In this document: piece by piece, positions 53,401 through 63,815 of the stretch
Layout: the number at the start of each line of letters is the position of its first letter
Position numbering within the stretch: the stretch's first letter is position 1
DNA from: Carallia brachiata
Taxonomy: Eukaryota; Streptophyta; Magnoliopsida; Malpighiales; Rhizophoraceae
DNA: 64,000 nucleotides
Direction of reading: 5' to 3'
Assembly (NCBI GenBank): GCA_021464245.1
Contig: JADCRB010000114.1
Span: forward strand, 372,001 to 436,000
The notes under the pieces: model-generated
What the model was told of the DNA's origin: nothing
The model's database searches: none
The model's input: the letters and a program-made list of their open reading frames with translations, nothing else
Program-made: the position numbers and the translations under genes

Positions 53401-54264
53401 TAAAAGAACAACTTTTAATTTTATATAATCAAAAATTTTAATTTAAAAAAAATTATAGTAATTTAGTTTAATTTAACTAAATTATGAATACAGTATCATG
53501 TATGTTTGATGCCGCTGTATAGCTTGTTCATTCTCATTTATTTCATCTTTCATTATGAGATACAGTTGTACAATTTTTTTTTTATATATAGTTACTGAAA
53601 TTCAATTATATATATTGATTATTGAATATTGATTATTGAATATTGGTTTAAACCATTAAATCAGTTAAACCTTCAACTTTTAATGTTTTTGTTAGATAAC
53701 TGGTTTGATTCTCGGAATATTGTGAACAACAAGAGTCAATGTTAACTTCAAACTTTTTTAATTGATATCAATAATAATAAACAACCAATAACAACAACAA
53801 CAATAAAAGCAACAAAAAAAAACATTAAAAAGTTTGACAAAAGTCTGAGTTTTTTTGTTATCTCAAAAACTCTATTTCGCTGAAATTTTTCCTTTTTTTT
53901 TTTTTTGGGTCATAATAATTAGAGGACCGTATGTATTTCGTTTATTATATATCCAGGGCATTTTTCTGAAACAGAAAAAAGTGAGTCGCAAGTGTTAGTC
54001 ATTCTATCTGTTCGCACAAGTTTTTTTTTTTAATATAAATACGATAAATTTCATTTATATAAAATAATCAATTAAAAGCAGAAAGAGAATTATTTATCCA
54101 ATCCTCATAACATAAATAAATATTAATTTAAATAATTATCTAATTTACAACTCTATTAACCGATCTGTTAATAACGCTCTCATCTAACTTCTCATATATT
54201 GGGCATTTGCTTACCTCAGCTTTTGCCCTTGTCTCTATATATTCCCAACAAATAGGAGATTAGG
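53401..54264. other. AT-rich spacer
   Basis: No gene. Contains TTGATTATTGAATATT direct repeats near 53615-53645 and AAC-rich DNA near 53780-53825. Confidence 0.5.
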
Positions 54265-54644
54265 TCATGCCCCTCAACTGCCGCCACTTAAAATCACATC
54301 TTGACTGATCGGAGAATCCTCTCACACATCAATTCTCCAAACTGTTCAAAATGAAGTTGAGAAGTGTGTTAATTTTTTAACTGTTTGCGTCTGCTCATCA
54401 GATCCCAGGAATGGTTATCTCTTTTGATTATTCATCTTATCTTCGTGTTATTCATGGTGTTTTAAGAGGAAGAGACGGGGTTATTCCTTATCTAATCTGC
54501 TATTTTGGTAGCCCAAACGAAAGGGTTTGCAGAAATACTGACAAAAAAGAGTTATATGTTTCTGAGTTGAAGGAATTTGGAAATCTTGATGATGTCCTAA
54601 CTTTGATTCTCAGGGCAGAAAATCGGCCTCACTTGGTATGGTAA
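54265..54644 (+). pseudogene. Orphan N-terminal fragment, PPR-like family, copy 4
   Basis: The leader GCCGCCACTTAAAATCACAT and GTTCAAAATGAAGTTGAGAA match the other copies. ATG at 54351 gives MKLRSVLIF and then a stop. A second frame from 54411 continues HGVLRGRDGVIPYLICYFGS, ERVCRNTDKKELYVSELKEF and GNLDDVL, ending in LRAENRPHLVW. The family signature is therefore clear but the original start is broken. Confidence 0.45.
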
Positions 54645-54689
54645 CTTTGTGATATTTACTTGTTTTTGAATGAGATCAAGAATTGGTTT

Positions 54690-55120
54690 TTCTTTTTGTT
54701 TTTGGGTATTCTTGGTGATTTTCTTTCACTGTTTTTCCAATGATAAAAAAATAATAATAAAAACACACAATAAGATGTATGATTGTTTTCTTCACTATGT
54801 TGTACTGCTACATACAGTTCTTTTAGCAAGCTTTCTTTTGACAAGAAACATAGATTGTTCGTGAATAAAGGTATTGGAAAATTACTTGTTGGTCTGATCT
54901 ACAATATGGTGAGATTTGGTTTCTTTTTTGTTTGATTTAGTAACAGATTGTTGAGTCTTAACTTTTGAATTAAGGCATTGCAAAACAATTTCTTTTTGTT
55001 TAGCACGAAACCATTTTCTTCCCTCTTAAATTAAAAGTAGAGACTTAGCCCCAATTTGTGATGCACTGAACTACCTTTTCTTCCAATGTGTATTATTGAA
55101 TAAGGAGCTGTGAAAGGATG
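54690..55120. repeat. Duplicated block R, copy 4
   Basis: ATAAGATGTATGATTGTTTTC, TTTTGACAAGAAACATAGATT, GGAAAATTACTTGTTGGTCTG, TGGTGAGATTTGGTTTC and CTGAACTACCTTTTCTTCC follow the order of copy 1. Confidence 0.65.
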
Positions 55121-57641
55121 ACCGTTTGCTTGAAGTCGAATTGCATCACCTTTTTGTTAGCTTTGCTCTGCGATTGTGTTATTTGTGTAAAAATATTTCT
55201 TGCTCTGCATACTTTTGCGCTAGCATGATAGAAATTGCTTATTGAAGCTCAGCAGCTGCAATCATTCTTTCGTGCAGCCCAATAGGCTGCATCAGCCCCA
55301 TTCCCTCTCTTCTTTCTTCTGTTTGTCATCCTATCAACAGTTTGCTTTGCATTGATCAAATTAATGACGCAGTTGTTAGCATTTTCTTGTCTGCCTGTGT
55401 TCATATAAAACATCTCGGACCCAATAATTGATATTAGTTGGCCAGCAAATTTGGAGCTCCATCTATAAAGGCCTCAATGATGTAACACTTTGCTATTTCG
55501 GGCTAGGCCCAAGTAAACACCTAAATTTCTTCTAATGGCCAGAGATTTAGAGAATGGTGTTCCATCTACAGTTTACTTGAGGCATGAATGCTCATGTTAT
55601 CTAGAAACAAAAGTAGCTTTTGGCATGGAGATTCTCTAGCAGTGAAGTGCTTCCATAATCTTTCAGAATAGAGATTGATTGCTGCTGTAAATAATTAAAC
55701 ACAAGAACAAAACCTAAGCAAACTGTTTAGAACTATTAGTTAAACTACGAAAGAGAAAAATAAACTTCAGCTTAAGTTCTTGTTTTTTTTTTTTTTTCTC
55801 TCCTAGTCTTTCATCGTTCTTATTAATTCCTGCACAGGAAACTGCCATAAAGGCCAATTACAATGAGGAGAAATATTGGCAAGAAAATGAAATTTGATGA
55901 ATTGAACCAATGCTGAGTGGAAGAATTGCATGGCCCATAGAAGAAGTAACAAGTAGGAATAATAACATTCTTTCTAAAATCTTTATTTCAAATGATTGCC
56001 TAACTATACTTAGTACTCTATGCCATATGCCACAGTGCAACCAGAATGCAATAAATGCCAAAGGATTAAGAAGTTCGCATTTAGCAAAGCACTAAGGTTT
56101 TGCTTTTGATAATTTGGTTGATGTTTGTTCGCTTAGCATTTGGATTGAGACAAGGAAAAGATTTTATGTATATGTATACATGTCTTGTTCTTGCTGCTAA
56201 TATCAACATTTATATTGATTTCATTTCATTAAAAGGAAAATCGATAGTTGAAGATTCTGTGAAAGTTCCAAGTGACTATGCAATCTATTAGAGCAAATTA
56301 TGAAGTTAAGATGCAAAAGAAGTTCAAAGCTCATGCAACAAAATTGCAATAAGAAGATGGAAGTGCAAACATCTTCAATAACCCAGAACTCTTTAACATG
56401 ATTGTCTCGGGCTTACAACAAACAAATCCTGGTTTGAACATCAATGTCAACTTAGAACTAGGGATTGCTGAAAAGAATCAGTCAGGGTCAAGATTCTCCT
56501 ACCCACAAATGGTGTTGGACTCAGTGTGACTAAGGTTGTTGCTGGAACGGTGCTGATCGCCGAATTTTTGGAAGCAAGTGTGGCTTAAGATGATTTCATT
56601 CCTCTGGGACAAGGGACTGGTTAGGGGGTGAAGAATCAGGGACTTGTCTACGTTGTTTTTTCGTGGAGCTCTTTCACCTGGCGATGCACTTAGTGCCCAA
56701 AATCAACAAAACCAATCATTGATGCATCTATCTTCAACGAGTACCTGTAGTCCTAGTGAGTAGGTATTTCTCTAATCTTAGCTTCTTATTTCTGGTTGGG
56801 AAAAGTTTATGGGCATACTCTATGGTCATACTCCAGCCATACTGTCTTAACAAAAAAATAATTTTGAATTTTTTTTTAAAATCAAATGTTAAGGTAATAT
56901 TAAGTATATTTGAGATAACGCTAAGTACATTTAGTATTTAGTTTTTAAATAAAAAAATAAAAAAAGAGGAGTTTGGATGAAGTATGATCATGGAGTATGT
57001 CTCTGTAATAGGACACTTTCTGGTTTGTGACTTGTGATTATGTGCTTTTAGCAGTTAGAGAATGAGAAATTATAACTACTTTAAGTGTGATGAGCTGTTT
57101 CTTTTGTTGATCCTTGTTCCCATTTTCTTGCGTCCATTGGAATTCACCCAGACAGTAGATTTAACGGGTAAAGAATTTAAATAGTTGACAGGAAAAAGGA
57201 GAGAAACAAACGTTAGGTCAATCTTAGACTATAAAATACGGCTTCTTCCTTTGCTCAATGCAGAATAAGGAAATATTTGGACTATGGTTTAATGTCAAAG
57301 TAACTTTCAAGCCAAAAGCTTAGATTTCGATGATAATCAAGAGATTCTTAACATGGGACTTCAAGACTAGTTCATGAAAAATAGCAATCATTTGGAAAAA
57401 TAGCAATCATATGGTTGACTTTTCGATGAAAGTGGGAGCCTGGCAGCATAGATTTTGTCTTGTACATGGTAGTTCCATAAACCCATTTTTAGTGAGAGAA
57501 GTCCTTAATTCTCTCCTGAGATGGTTTATATCCAGAATTTATTATGTGGGAAAGCTCAACTCTCTATGGTTGGTTCTTGAAAGATGGCATAGTTTGTCTT
57601 TTAGGAAGTCTTCCTCTCCCCTTTCTTCGGTCATTGTTTGG

Positions 57642-57645
<4 letters not shown>
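55121..57645. other. Unassigned stretch
   Basis: No gene supported. At about 56370-56515 the plus strand reads NNPELFNMIVSGLQQTNPGL and NINVNLELGIAEKN without a break. That looks like protein, but I do not recognise it, and frames on either side are broken. A poly-T run lies near 55782-55798. Confidence 0.3.

Positions 57646-57682
<37 letters not shown>
57646..57682. repeat. (GA)n microsatellite
   Basis: About 37 bp of GA repeats. Confidence 0.95.
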
Positions 57683-57684
<2 letters not shown>

Positions 57685-58668
57685 CTAAGACAGATATACT
57701 AAGGTTAGAGGTGGGGTTAGAGAAATGACACTTCCTAAAACGGATAGAATCCTAGAATAGTCTGAATTATTTGTATTAAAGCCGATGTTTTTTTTTTTAA
57801 TTTTGTTGTTCTTCAATAAATCAGTGTATATTCATTAAAAGAATTAAGGAATTTGGGATTGTTATATATATATAATGGAATTTGAACCCACAATTTGCAA
57901 TATTTCTAATAAAAGTACAACCAGTTGTTGCCTTAAAAGGCAGGAAGTGCGTTGTCCTTTTATATGAAGAGAGAGACGAGTCCAAGACAAGTTGTGGTTG
58001 GCTTGAGCGTGCAAGCATTTGTTCTCTCTTCTAGTTGCCTCAAAATCAAAGACCATGAAATACCATTTGATCAAGTTGAATCAAAGCTGAACAATTACCA
58101 AGTAATGTGAACCGCCCATTGAAAAAGGGAATGTATTCTATGATTATTTATTTCTTTTCTTTTTATGTTGTTTTCTGGTGCTTATTGCAGCAACAATGGT
58201 GGGAATTTTGGCAGAAAGGTATTTGATTAGTTGGCAATGGTGATGATAGGAGAAATATGGTGACACAAATCTAATCTAACCTCCATGCCATTTTAAGAAA
58301 CTTGACCACCATTATAAGAAAGCAAACATGTTACCTTATCTCTGATTGTTACCTTCATTCCTTTGAAGTCACACCCACCCTCGTATTTACTGGCGTGAGT
58401 TATTCTTCCTCTAAAGTCTGAAATTCCTGGAATCAGGTAACATTGGTTCAGCATTCTCCTCAGTTACCACAATAAGCCACCTGTAGAAAAGCTCATAATC
58501 ATTGGCTTGTACCCTCTAGAAGCCCATCGTTGCATTGTAATCTAGTCTGTATGTTTGATTGCTTGTTGATTGATTTTAAAAGAAAGTATTGGTTTGAAAG
58601 TTCAGCAGCTATTTGCATTAATAGTCGCAGGTGTGTATATTGTGTACTAAGAGGAAAGGAGAAGTCAG
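57683..58668. other. Unassigned stretch
   Basis: No gene supported. At about 58187-58235 a GCTTATTGCAG-type acceptor is followed by a short open stretch without a recognisable product. Confidence 0.35.
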
Positions 58669-58965
58669 TGGTTGCTTGGAAGATGATAGAATTGCTCTTT
58701 TGCAAATCAAGTCTTCCTTCTCTCTTTCAGGTAAATTACATAATGACTCCTTGTTTCGCTGGGGGATAGATGCTGATTGTTGTACTTGGGCAAGTGTCTG
58801 GTGAAGCGCAACAACTAAGCGAGTTACCCAACTTCATTTTTGATCGGCAATGAGTTCGGATTCTGCAGGGTGGTACCTTAATGTTTCTTCCTTTCAAAGA
58901 TCTCACAAAGCCTCGACTTATCAGGGAACCAAATACTCAATTGTATTGAGAATGAAGGTCCTCTT
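58669..58965 (+). pseudogene. Receptor-like protein (LRR) N-terminal relic
   Basis: GCLEDDRIALLQIKSSF (from 58670) is the LRRNT opening of plant receptor-like proteins. After a broken stretch, WGIDADCCTWASV (near 58763-58800) has the conserved CC-W motif, followed by TTKRVTQLHF and GWYLNVSSF (near 58870-58895), again in family order. Stops (after WASVW and LHF) and a frameshift show decay. An LRR-like NQILNCIEN is readable near 58932. No further LRR repeats, transmembrane segment or kinase follow. Intact proteins of this type are cell-surface receptors. Confidence 0.65.
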
Positions 58966-59065
58966 TCTACAGCTCTTACTATGTTCATTTCTTAATCCCA
59001 ACAGAAGATGGATTCTTTTTATTATTTTTTCTGAAAATAAATAAGGGAAACCCATAAGTAGGACA

Positions 59066-59216
59066 CATGAAGTTGGAATTGCTGGTAATCACAGATCAGT
59101 GGCCATAGTGAATATGTACCCCACCTTGTACGCAGCGCCCGTCACACCTTGGGAATTGGTTTCACCCAAAGCATCGAACCAATGATCACCAATGACTTCT
59201 GTGTACCGCTAGTGGT
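59066..59216 (+). pseudogene. NUMT: fragment of mitochondrial 18S rRNA (rrn18) 3' region
   Basis: CATGAAGTTGGAATTGCT, then GGTAATCACAGATCAG, GTGAATATGTACCCC, GCGCCCGTCACACC, GGGAATTGGTTTCACCC, AGCATCGAACCAATGATCAC and ATGACTTCTGTGTACC line up in order with the 3' part of plant mitochondrial small-subunit rRNA. GGGAATTGGTTTC and the CCAATGATCACC block are mitochondrial forms; the chloroplast 16S differs there. Many differences are C-to-T or G-to-A, as in methylated nuclear copies. About 150 bp. Not a functional rRNA gene. The comparison is from memory. Confidence 0.85.
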
Positions 59217-59341
59217 ATAGATATACTAATTGGATTGGGTTTGGAGATCAGCATTGGCTTTGCACATACACAATTCAAGGTGTGTCTACTGTGTGTGTCT
59301 TTGTAAGAGTGTATATGTAAGCCGCGCTCTAGAGCTAAGGC

Positions 59342-59770
59342 TTGTTTCCATTGATGTTTTGCGAGTGCCCTTTGCCGGTGGTCTTTTTTCCTTGTGCTTG
59401 TAACAATCCCATTCCCAATCCCGTGGTTGTTCCTCCAGCCAATGTAGTAGATACTGCTCCTCATTATGCACCTCATTGTACTATTACTTATGATGGCATT
59501 TATTCCTTTATCAAAACTTTTGCTTTGGCTGTCCAAGTGAAAGGTTCCACAAAAGTATTGAGAGACTTGTACCTATTGAAGATTGAGAAATTGGGAAATC
59601 TTGATGGTGTCCTAAGTTTGTTCATCATGTTGAATCACGATCCAACAAGGGGTGATTCAATCAAACCCTCAGCTCAAAACTCAGCTGCAGCAAAGGTGGC
59701 CGTCAACCAATCATCTGGACTCCACTGCCTCCCGCTTCGCCGGTTCCACTGCCTCCACTTCTACCTATGA
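59342..59770 (+). pseudogene. Orphan N-terminal fragment, PPR-like family, copy 5
   Basis: An open frame of 142 codons. The first half (ATG at 59354, MFCECPLPVVFF) differs from the other copies. FALAVQVKGSTKVLRDLYLL and KIEKLGNLDGVLSLF (59517-59620) match copy 3, and the second half of that motif matches copies 1, 2 and 4. After SLF it continues IMLNHDPTRG and low-similarity sequence to a stop. No PPR repeats follow. It supplies the uninterrupted form of the site into which the Copia element inserted in copy 3. Confidence 0.4.
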
Positions 59771-60335
59771 GCACCTCTTTTTCTTCTCTCTCTTTTTTTT
59801 ATCTGTTTCTTTATTACTACTACTACTACTGTTTTTTAATTGTGTTGTTTTCGCTTTCGTGCAATCTTATTCTACTTCTTCTTCTCTATTTGTTTATTTA
59901 TTGTTTTACTGCAAAAAAGGATATAAGCATTATTGCTTCAAAGGGATTTTGCTTTATTTGGTTTTTACCATCTTTTACACGCTATGGGTTGGTACTTGGT
60001 AGACTGCCTTTCGCGAAAAACATGGATTCTCAGTGAATGAGATTTAAGGGAATTACAAGTTTCCAAGGAGGGAGCCTCTTAATTTGCTCTCACGTTGTAC
60101 TCTTTTTTTAGTTCTTTAATGAAATTTCATTAAGATTCATCAAAAAGAAGAGAATTACTAGTTGGTATGATATAAATTTCTGGGGGGACTTGCTATCTTT
60201 ATATTCGACATGTAGATGCATATTTCTGTCGCAGCTGGTTGAATTTCAGCTTCTGAACCAATGTGCTGTAAAAATATTTCTGTTTTATTTGATTTAGCAA
60301 AAAACCATTTTCAACCCCTTCTAAATCGCAATTAT
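59771..60335. repeat. Duplicated block R, diverged copy 5
   Basis: 59815-59945 matches 51830-51960 closely. 60015-60330 matches block R more weakly (GATTTAGCAAAAAACCATTT, then TATTGAAATTG). Confidence 0.55.
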
Positions 60336-60609
60336 TATGTATTGAAATTGTTCTCTCTTGTTTTCCCATGACTTTGTTGCCCTTCCCCATTTTTCCGTAG
60401 CTTTACTTTGTTATTGTTTTATTTCTATAAAATTAATTCTTGACTCGACATACTTTTGCCGTAGCAAACACGACCGTGGTTAAATAAAACTAAGTAATAT
60501 GAGTTGATGTATGTTGAAGATTCATCTTTCAAAGAGTAAAGGATAAATCGGCAAACAAATTTCGAGAAGAAATTGAATTTAGAGAGCAAAAATAATCAAA
60601 CAACGCTTT
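60336..60609. other. Unassigned spacer
   Basis: No gene or element seen. Confidence 0.4.
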
Positions 60610-60825
60610 TTGGCCTGTCGCTTCGTTTCTGAAAGGAAACTTTTTATTTTCTGTAACATTTACTCAATTTAGACATACCAACTCGTATAAATTGTCCTTT
60701 CTTTATTGAATTTCATAGGTCAGGTCATTCAGATTCAATGTTGTTCACCGTCCAGTAGAGCTTGTTCCCGGTGTAGGCCTCAGCTCCCTATGTAGAACAA
60801 GAGGAATTGTGTCAAGCTGGCCTCC
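60610..60825. repeat. Duplicated segment without the transposon (paired with 37985-38172 and 38741-38785)
   Basis: ACATACCAACTCGTATAAAT, TTCTTTATTGAATTTCATAG, GAGCTTGTTC, GAACAAGAGG and GTCAAGCTGGCC keep the order of the 38-kb copy but lack the 568-bp insert. Confidence 0.65.
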
Positions 60826-61993
60826 TTATTAAAACCAGCGCGTGAGACAGAAAATCTGTTTTTTTTTTTTCCTTTTTTAATTTGAGCACGAAAGTCGCAT
60901 TCAATAACTCGATAATAACAATAATAATACATAGAAGTCGTGAGCAACACTTGATTTTAGGCTTGTAATCGGGAGGAAAGATACGGTTTCAGCATAATTG
61001 AGATGCGAAGAACCAATCCTGCTTGTTTGTACTGCTTGAGGTGCTACACTTCCGAATGATTAGGGTAGGCATGTTACCGTTTTGAGATTTTTCGAATCTC
61101 AAACTTTTGATTTGACATTAATTGAGTGCTTATTATTAGAATATAGAATTAATTTGTTGGCATCAGAGTACTTCTTGTTTATTTATTAGTTGTAAATAAA
61201 TTATTTTATTGAGCACTTTTACTTTGTTGGTATTTATAATTGTAAAAAGGAGAGAAGAATTGCGCTGGGGAAATTAATAATTTTGAAGTATGTTGGTTAA
61301 AGAAGCAGCAAAGCCCAAGGAAGAAGGAGAATATCAATTCTGAAAATTGCAGAAAAGTGTTGCAGAGAAGGAAAAGAAAGACATTTGGGGCAAAATCTGC
61401 TTCCATTTGTTTTCTAACTTGTATTTATATAAATATGTACAAAAGGTCAATGTATCAAAGTACATTTACACCTTACCTATGTACAAAAGACCATGCTTTG
61501 ACCAAGCATTTTGCTTTACATTAAAAAACCAACCTAACAAGCAATGTCCATACCTGGACAGCTTAATAATGATTGCTAGAATAGAAAAGAAACAAACTAA
61601 ACTAAAATCTGATTAAGCGTGAAAATATAACGAAAAACCGGAAATAGCAACAATACCAAACGACTCCTAAGTTATTATATTTTTATAATATCAATAAATC
61701 TTCAAATAATAAGAATTCTTCTCTTTCTTAAAAAAGAAAACTTTTTGCCCTATTTTTGCGGCATTTTTGCTATACTCTATTCGTAAACAAATGGCAGCAC
61801 AAACAAGCACGATTGGTTCTTCGCAATCTCAATTATGCTGAAACCGTATCTTTCCTCCTGATTACAAGCCTAAAATCAAGTGGTGCTCATGACTTCTATT
61901 TGTTATTATTATTATAATTTTAATGCAACTTTCCTGCTCAAATTAGAGGAGAAAAAAAAAGGAATTTTATGTTTCACGTGCTGGTTATAATAA
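60826..61993. mobile_element. Long-TIR non-autonomous element (1168 bp)
   Basis: The left arm, about 60826-61035, is the reverse complement of about 61794-61993. Matching blocks include AACCAGCGCGTGA with AACCAGCACGTGA, ACTTGATTTTAGGCTTGTAA, AGATACGGTTTCAGCATAAT and GCGAAGAACCAATC. Arms of about 200 bp with high identity fit Mutator-like or fold-back elements. The 760-bp interior has no transposase. The ends begin TTATTAAAACC/TTATTATAACC. A 9-bp target duplication was not evident. Confidence 0.75.
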
Positions 61994-62161
61994 TATTGGA
62001 ATCTATCAACACCAGAAATCTATCTATAATTTGAGGCGAAAGACTTATTTCAGTAATAATAAAATGTATATTTCATTATAATGAATGAGAGTTCAAATTT
62101 TCAACAAACTTCTTATTCATCCCTCTCCCTATGCGGTTGCGAGGATGAACCAACTTATAAC
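61994..62161. other. Short spacer
   Basis: Nothing recognised. Confidence 0.4.
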
Positions 62162-62222
62162 GCCCCCAACGTCCCCAAACCCCCGCCCCGAAGCCACAAA
62201 CCCCCCCCCCACCCCCACACCG
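62162..62222 (-). other. C-rich tract (G-quadruplex type on the minus strand)
   Basis: Runs of four to eleven C (CCCCCAAC, CCCCCGCCCCG and CCCCCCCCCCCACCCCCAC) separated by short spacers. The minus strand has enough G-runs for a quadruplex. Confidence 0.75.
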
Positions 62223-63647
62223 AAAAAAATTAATAAAAGTGTTTCTGAATAACACTATCTGGTGCTGTGTTGTTGACTTTCAAATATAAGTCCCAGTAAA
62301 TATTTAAGTGAAAGGTATAGAATTACCTGCTCCACAAGGCGTGAACATTGGTTCCAGCATGAAAGTGATAAATTAAAATACAACAGCCAAGCTTCCCAAG
62401 CAAGGTTCAAATTGGAAGAAAGGTGTTTTATGCTTAGATAGAATTTTTTTTCGGGTCGTCTGTTAGCCGGAAAAAAAAAAAGCAAAATACATTGAAGTAT
62501 TCCTAGCTCTACCTTCTGACACACCAATTCATTTGCACATCGTTTAGTCATGGTTTTACTTTTTTTAAAAAAAAAAAATATTACGTTCTTGACAGTAATG
62601 TGACTTATGTTTGAATTAATTCTAGTGATGATTAAAGGTCAGTAAATGATAAAAATATTTTTTGAAATTTAGAATTGTAGAACTCTATGGACGGTGAAAT
62701 CAATATTATATTTTACAAAGAGCCGTGCATGATACATTTCTAATTCGATATAAATACGTTTCTTTTTAAAAATATTCACATTTGACTAGTTTTTAGTTTT
62801 TTTTTTTTGTGTTTTAAATTAACTAGAATTTGAACTATATACTTTATATTAAGGGACAATGATAGATGACACAAATAATTTTTACTGACTCTTACCGACT
62901 TACTTACATGAAAGAGAGAAGTGTCAGTTATGATTTGATCCTAATTTGTGGTTTTTGGTTTCTTTTATTTTTTTTGTTATTAAAACTAAATTTAAAAATA
63001 AATAAATCTTAAATAGTATTTATTGTTATCTTAAATATAGTTTTAATAACAAAAAAATAAATTCTAAATAATTTTTAGTGTTATTCTAAACGTACTAAAT
63101 ATTACTTTAAATCATGTTTTAAAAAAATTAAAAAAAAATTATTTTTCCTAAAAGTTCAGGCCAGTTTTTTATTTTGTTTTTTTTCTTAAAAAAGGAATCC
63201 ACGTCTGCAAAGTTGGGATTTTTCGTTCGGAAATCTTTGTGCGAAGTATCATTATCCTATATTAAGAGTTCAGATACTTTGTGACTGATAATTCATTAAT
63301 ATATATTTTTTATTACAATCAAGACCTAATACTAATAGAGTTAATAGAATTCGATATAAAAAAAAGAAATGTTCTAACAAATCCATCTCAATTAATTACA
63401 TTAGAAACAATTTTTTTATCTCAAAAATAAACAAATAAGAGTGATAATCACAAATCGTTTAAAAAAAAAAAAATTGTACGGAACTCTGGATAGCCAAAAA
63501 TAATAAGTTTGTAGTTTACAGGCTTTGGAAGGAGCATGTCCATCAACAGACTTACAATCTATGGGCCTTACCAAGATGAAGAGAACAACCCTGTTCTTCT
63601 CCAGCCTTAAAAGCTTGTATAAAAAAAATTTAAAAGGAATGTTAAAT
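62223..63647. other. AT-rich spacer with one duplicated block
   Basis: 62305-62420 matches 44570-44760. A 98-codon minus-strand frame at 62255-62551 covers this repeat and shows no family motif. The rest, to 63647, is AT-rich with no gene. Confidence 0.4.
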
Positions 63648-63815
63648 ATTTTAAAAGTTATGTTATAAAATTATCGTTAAATATATAATTATTAAAAAAT
63701 TATTTTTTTTGATTTAACGATGTTAAAAAAATTAATGATTTTTTTTTATAATTATATATTTTAAAATATTTTATAAAATAATTTTAAAAATATTTAGCAT
63801 TACTCAAAATTTAAA
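63648..63815. mobile_element. AT-rich fold-back repeat, family A, copy 3
   Basis: TATAATTATTAAAAAATTAT, then ATGTTAAAAAAATTAATGAT, then TAATTATATATTTTAAAATA in the same layout as the copies at 19738 and 25930. It is the cleanest of the three, and the halves are mutually inverted. Confidence 0.55.

Noticed and set aside
57411..57728. 105-codon frame ending in an Arg-Glu run
   Set aside because: Its end is the (GA)n microsatellite, and the front shows no family motif.
59066..59216. A functional rRNA gene or chloroplast 16S fragment
   Set aside because: Too short and too diverged to function, and diagnostic blocks fit mitochondrial rrn18, not plastid 16S.
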